10,423 bases of DNA from positions 1 through 10,423 of the forward strand of contig JAJDEC010000100.1 of the NCBI GenBank assembly GCA_029259995.1. The letters run 5' to 3'. Under the pieces are notes generated by a model that searched no databases, was not told the origin of the DNA, and worked only from the letters and a program-made list of their open reading frames with translations. Position numbers and translations under genes: made by a program. The first letter of the stretch is position 1. Every line of letters starts with the position of its first letter. The stretch is from Phycisphaerae bacterium. GTDB taxonomy: Bacteria > Planctomycetota > Phycisphaerae > UBA1845 > UTPLA1. Shown in pieces: positions 7,349-10,423 of this stretch.

Positions 7349-7570
7349 ATGCCAGATCATGTGATTCACGAACTCTGGGAACTCATCCCCACGGTCATCT
7401 ACTTCGTCGTCGCGATTCTTCTATTCGGATTCAGTATCTGGTTGATGGAAGTCATCTGCCCCTTCTCGATCCGCAAGGAAATCGAAGAGGATCAGAACAC
7501 GTCGCTCGGCGTTATCATGGGCTCGGCGATCATCGGTATCGCCATCGTTCTCGCTGCCGTCATCAAATGA
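7349..7570 (+). CDS. DUF350-type two-helix inner-membrane protein (73 aa)
   Basis: Two membrane helices, about 12-36 and 51-72, are joined by a short polar loop containing IRKEIEEDQNTS. The second helix (SLGVIMGSAIIGIAIVLAAVI) has the N-x-x-x-x-I-x-x-G-x-x-x-G-I-A pattern typical of DUF350 (the YjfL family). Many DUF350 proteins contain two such units; this has one, so it probably oligomerises. GAGGA lies eight bases before the ATG and only 15 bases separate it from the preceding gene. DUF350 proteins are known to travel with DUF4178 proteins and polyamine-modifying enzymes, matching the neighbours here. A membrane channel or scaffold role is only a guess. Confidence 0.82.
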   Translation: MPDHVIHELWELIPTVIYFVVAILLFGFSIWLMEVICPFSIRKEIEEDQNTSLGVIMGSAIIGIAIVLAAVIK

Positions 7571-7608
7571 CGCCTCTTGCGCGGCGCGCTGTGCCGGAGC
7601 CCATTTGA

Positions 7609-9177
7609 ATGACCGCGCAATCGCCGCAAGACGCCGCCCCGACGCAATCCGGCCGTGTTCTGCTCGTGGGCGCGATTTTCGCGGCGGCCGCCTGCGGCAT
7701 CATTTACGAGCTCGTCGCCGGCACACTGTCGAGCTATCTGCTTGGCGATTCCGTCACACAGTTCTCGCTCGTCATAGGCCTGTTCCTCACGGCGATGGGC
7801 ATCGGATCGTTCCTGTCTCGCTATCTCGTCGAGAATCTGATCGCGTGGTTCGTTCTCGGGCAGATCGTCGTCGGCGTCATCGGCGGCTCCTGTGCATTGA
7901 TCGGATTCGCGGCCTTCGCATACACGGAACTCTATCAGCCGGTTCTGTTCAGCCTTGTCGTGATTGTCGGAACGCTTGTCGGGCTGGAGATTCCGCTGGT
8001 TGTGCGGATTCTGCGGGATCTCAGCACGTTGCGCGGCACACTGGCAAATGTCCTTTCGGCGGATTACCTGGGGGCGCTGGCGGCGTCCGTGCTGTTTCCG
8101 TTCGCCTTGCTTCCGTATCTTGGGCTGGTGAGCGCCGGGATGATGACGGGGCTCGTCAATGTGCTCGTCGGCGGACTTGTGCTGTATCGTTTTCGAGCCG
8201 AGATCCGGGGATGGACTCGTTGGCTGACCGTCCTGATCGTCGTGGCTTCGCTGGCGCTCATCCTTGGAATGGTGTTCAGCAAGAAGATGGTCGGCAAGAT
8301 GGAAGGCAGCCTGTATCAGGACGAGATTGTCTTCTCGCAGCGCACGCCGTATCAGCAAATCGTCATCACGCGTTGGCGCAAGGATTTGCGGCTCTATCTC
8401 AACGGGCATCTGCAATTCGCGGCCGTTGATGAATATCGCTATCACGAGGCCCTGGTTCTGCCGGCGATGGAGGCGGCGGCTCGACGCGAGCGCGTGCTCA
8501 TTCTCGGCGGCGGCGACGGTCTGGCCGCGCGGCAGGTGTTTAAGTACGCCGACGTGAAGCATGTGGATCTCGTCGATCTCGATCCGGCCGTCACGGATCT
8601 GTTTCGAACGCGTTCCATGCTGACGGATCTCAACGCGAATTCCCTGAACGATCCGCGATTGACGATTCACAATACAGATGCGTTCAAGTATCTCACGGAG
8701 ACGACGGATCTTTACGATGCGATCCTGATCGATCTGCCCGATCCATCGGTGCCCGGACTGGGCAAGCTCTACTCAAAAACGTTCTACGGTCTCGCCGGCC
8801 GCCATCTCACGGACGGCGGCGTCATCACATGCCAGAGCACAAGCCCGTTTCGATCGCGCCTCGCATTCTGGTGCATCGCGCACACGACGGCGGCGGCGCG
8901 ATGGGGCCCGGAGAATCAGTACCATCTGCAGGTCCGGCCTTATCACACGCTCGTTCCGACATTCGGAACATGGGGATTCGTCCTCGCCGGCCGCAATCTG
9001 CCGCCGACTTCGGCGATGAAGGTTTCCGTGTCGAGCGAATATGTCACGACGGCCACGCTGCCGGGGCTCTTTGTGTTTCCGCCGGACATGAGCGAAGTGG
9101 AAACGCCAATCAGCGACTTGAATGATCCGGCCGTTGTGAATCTATATCACAGCGGATATCACAAGATCCTGGATTGA
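7609..9177 (+). CDS. Membrane-embedded spermidine synthase-like aminopropyltransferase (522 aa)
   Basis: The N-terminal ~225 residues form about seven membrane helices. The C-terminal half is a SpeE-type methyltransferase-fold domain. Family motifs are visible: LYLNGHLQFAAVDEYRYHE (262-280, including D274, E275, Y278, H279), the glycine-rich GGGDG at 300-304, VDLVDLDP in the nucleoside-binding position, and DLPDPS with D375 and D378 where spermidine synthases carry the catalytic Asp. With key residues present, aminopropyl transfer from decarboxylated SAM to a polyamine-like acceptor is the expected reaction, with the active site in the cytoplasm. Soluble SpeE is ~280-300 residues; membrane-fused forms of ~500 are a known variant. 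The acceptor is unknown and could be something other than putrescine. GGAG is nine bases before the ATG. It is 38 bases downstream of the DUF350-type gene, in the same operon. No speD is seen in the window. Confidence 0.9.
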   Translation: MTAQSPQDAAPTQSGRVLLVGAIFAAAACGIIYELVAGTLSSYLLGDSVTQFSLVIGLFLTAMGIGSFLSRYLVENLIAWFVLGQIVVGVIGGSCALIGFAAFAYTELYQPVLFSLVVIVGTLVGLEIPLVVRILRDLSTLRGTLANVLSADYLGALAASVLFPFALLPYLGLVSAGMMTGLVNVLVGGLVLYRFRAEIRGWTRWLTVLIVVASLALILGMVFSKKMVGKMEGSLYQDEIVFSQRTPYQQIVITRWRKDLRLYLNGHLQFAAVDEYRYHEALVLPAMEAAARRERVLILGGGDGLAARQVFKYADVKHVDLVDLDPAVTDLFRTRSMLTDLNANSLNDPRLTIHNTDAFKYLTETTDLYDAILIDLPDPSVPGLGKLYSKTFYGLAGRHLTDGGVITCQSTSPFRSRLAFWCIAHTTAAARWGPENQYHLQVRPYHTLVPTFGTWGFVLAGRNLPPTSAMKVSVSSEYVTTATLPGLFVFPPDMSEVETPISDLNDPAVVNLYHSGYHKILD

Positions 9178-9271
9178 TCACGACAAGCGCGAACATCGAG
9201 TTTGAATTCAACGCGATTCTCGTGTATCCATGGGCATTTGAGTCTCACGCGAATCGAATCGGAGCATCGTC

Positions 9272-9820
9272 ATGTCTACGTCGGTTGTCTGTCCCGCCTG
9301 CAAGTTCGAAAACGCCGCCGCCACGCGATTCTGCATTCAATGCGGGATGTCCACGACGGATGATCCGCACGACATCGCCGATCTGACGCCGAATCCGCGA
9401 CCGGAAGTCATGCAGGCCGAGACGGCGGCACTGCTGCGACGCGTCGCGCACGAATCGGGATACAAGTGCAGCGACACGAAGGCGGGCATTCGCGTGACGA
9501 TTCCGCTGGGCGATAGAAAGCAGCGCGTGCATGTCGCATTCAACGGCCAGGACGACGAAGGCCACGACATCATCAGCTTCCTGTCTGTTTGCGGCGAGTA
9601 CGACGGCAAGCACAACCAGCGACTGTTGCACCTGAACTCGCGTATGACCTATGGGGCGTTCGCGATCATGACGATCAAGGGCAAGGAGTATTTTGTCGTG
9701 TCGGCGAATCAACTCGCCGAAACGGCGGACCTGCCGGAGATTCGCAAGATCCTGTTCGACGTCGCGCGATGCGCCGATCGCATCGAGCATCGCCTGAGCG
9801 GCGGTAAGGATATTTTCTAA
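9272..9820 (+). CDS. Zinc-ribbon protein with YbjN/secretion-chaperone-like domain (182 aa)
   Basis: The N-terminus carries a compact zinc ribbon, CPAC...CIQC (C8, C11, C22, C25). After a linker, residues ~50-175 form an alpha-beta domain: a helix, antiparallel strands (GIRVTIPLG, RVHVAFNG, IISFLSVCGEY), LLHLNSRMTYGAFAIM, a strand EYFVVSANQ, and a C-terminal helix with IRKILFDVARCADRIE. This order and the L-x-x-L-N segment recall the YbjN/type III secretion chaperone-like fold, whose members bind partner proteins. It is cytoplasmic, without a signal or membrane segment. GGAG lies seven bases before the ATG. A 94-base gap follows the aminopropyltransferase gene; it holds only a weak promoter-like pair (TTGAAT at 9202, TATCCA at 9225), so read-through from the operon is likely. 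The fold assignment rests on pattern recognition. Confidence 0.75.
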   Translation: MSTSVVCPACKFENAAATRFCIQCGMSTTDDPHDIADLTPNPRPEVMQAETAALLRRVAHESGYKCSDTKAGIRVTIPLGDRKQRVHVAFNGQDDEGHDIISFLSVCGEYDGKHNQRLLHLNSRMTYGAFAIMTIKGKEYFVVSANQLAETADLPEIRKILFDVARCADRIEHRLSGGKDIF

Positions 9821-9848
9821 GCAGGTACTGGGAATGATTCATCGTGTG

Positions 9849-9889
9849 GAACCGGCTAATAGCCGGTTCGTTACAGGCAATAGGCCTGT
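9849..9889 (+). terminator. Tandem hairpins downstream of the plus-strand cluster
   Basis: A perfect 9-bp stem (gaaccggct/agccggttc) with a 3-base loop at 9849-9869 is followed by a 6-bp stem (acaggc/gcctgt) with a 5-base loop at 9873-9889. They start 28 bases after the stop of the zinc-ribbon/YbjN-like gene. Neither has a clear run of T after it, so they may be transcript-end or stability structures rather than classic intrinsic terminators. Confidence 0.45.
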
Positions 9890-9946
9890 TGCGGATTCAA
9901 TAAATCATTATGCATTTCAACTTAGCGCGATGCGCGATACGGCGGA

Positions 9947-9969
9947 GCGGCCCCCTCCGAGGGGGCCGC
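9947..9969. terminator. Strong GC-rich hairpin between convergent genes
   Basis: A perfect 10-bp inverted repeat, gcggccccct/agggggccgc, with a 3-base loop. It lies between the plus-strand cluster and the convergent universal stress gene, so it could stop transcription from both sides. There is no T-tract on either strand. The remaining bases from 9970 to 10099 show no gene or motif I can support. Confidence 0.5.
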
Positions 9970-10099
9970 CTTGATGGTGTCTTGCCGTCAACACGCGGCG
10001 CTTCGCCAACCACAGCGGGCAGTCGCCACGCACGGCCGCAATAGGCTCTGGAAACTGGCGATGCAAACCGACGCCCGCGCCGCAGCGTTGCGCGTTGAT

Positions 10100-10423
10100 T
10101 TACTTGAGTTGCGATCGCTTGACAATCAGCACGGAGCACATGGCGCGACGAACGACTTTCTCGGCGACGCTGCCCATCAACATGCGGGCAATCCCTGTTC
10201 GGCCGTGGGTTCCCATGACGATCATCGCCACGGACTCCGCCTCAGCCACTCGCAGGATTTCGGCCGCCGGATCGCCGCGCAACAATTGAAAACTGCAGGG
10301 CACGCCCTCGATTGCAGCGATGGAATCCTTCAGCTGTTGTTCCAGCACAGCGGAATCATCGGCGTAGGCGCCGCCGTGCAGCATGCCCTCCCCTTCCTTG
10401 GCAGACGGCGCATGCGCCACATG
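10100..10423 (-). CDS. Universal stress protein UspA family, 5' end outside window
   Basis: The frame is open through the right edge, so the N-terminus (usually beginning with a KILVP-like strand) is missing; about 107 codons are visible against the usual ~140-150. A GTG at 10420 is probably internal, since the reading frame continues with an upstream His codon, as in the common LLHV segment of this family. The C-terminal half carries the nucleotide-binding signature G-x2-G-x9-G-S within GTHGRTGIARMLMGSV, followed by a VLIVK strand, which is typical of ATP-binding UspA proteins. Preceding it is AAEILRVAEAESVAMIVMG, the usual helix and strand. These are cytoplasmic stress-responsive proteins. 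It converges on the plus-strand cluster and is probably functionally separate from it. Confidence 0.9.
   Translation of the reverse strand, partial: HVAHAPSAKEGEGMLHGGAYADDSAVLEQQLKDSIAAIEGVPCSFQLLRGDPAAEILRVAEAESVAMIVMGTHGRTGIARMLMGSVAEKVVRRAMCSVLIVKRSQLK

Noticed and set aside
7492..8670. 392-codon minus-strand open frame
   Set aside because: It is antisense to the aminopropyltransferase and rich in His, Arg and Gln with no domain pattern; the plus strand carries the GGGDG and DLPDP motifs.
9245..9790. 181-codon minus-strand open frame
   Set aside because: It overlaps the zinc-ribbon/YbjN-like gene, which has a ribosome site and paired CxxC motifs.
9897..10139. 80-codon minus-strand open frame in the convergent intergenic region
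   Set aside because: It spans the strong hairpin at 9947-9969, overlaps the end of the universal stress gene, and has an Arg/Pro-rich composition without a ribosome site.
1..10423. CRISPR arrays, tRNA or rRNA genes, insertion sequences
   Set aside because: No regularly spaced direct repeats, cloverleaf-like segments, transposase motifs or terminal inverted repeats were noticed on either strand.

Overview
The window is about 10.4 kb of GC-rich, densely coding bacterial DNA from what looks like one chromosome. WXG100-like genes beside a coiled-coil FtsK-type ATPase, together with large zinc-ribbon/DUF4178 proteins, suggest a Planctomycetota-like organism. This is an inference from style and gene content; no ribosomal or other phylogenetic marker is present.

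Left half (1-4720, minus strand): a four-gene cluster read right to left. It encodes a 90-aa helical protein, a 360-aa helical protein with a C-terminal globular domain, a 70-aa helical protein, and a large membrane-anchored FtsK/SpoIIIE ATPase that runs off the left edge. All three upstream proteins carry a W-x7-F signature at a predicted helix-turn-helix, the spacing seen in WXG100/ESAT-6 proteins, but with D, D or R in place of the usual glycine. With the EccC/EssC-like ATPase this looks like a divergent or minimal type VII (ESX-like) secretion locus. The ATPase has a degenerate first nucleotide-binding domain, an intact second one, and possibly a non-canonical ATT start.

Middle to right (4998-9820, plus strand): a divergently transcribed cluster of five genes starting 277 bp away. 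They encode a 693-aa zinc-ribbon/tandem-DUF4178 membrane protein, a 69-aa exported protein, a 73-aa DUF350-type two-helix membrane protein, a 522-aa membrane-embedded spermidine-synthase-like aminopropyltransferase, and a 182-aa zinc-ribbon protein with a YbjN/secretion-chaperone-like domain. DUF4178, DUF350 and SpeE-like proteins are known to occur together, so this is probably a polyamine-linked envelope or stress module. No SAM decarboxylase (speD) is visible here.

Right end (9821-10423): tandem hairpins and a GC-rich hairpin lie between the plus-strand cluster and a convergent, edge-truncated universal stress protein gene. The most interesting question is whether the two divergent clusters form one system, with an ESX-like export machine on one side and a polyamine/DUF4178 membrane module with a chaperone-like protein on the other.
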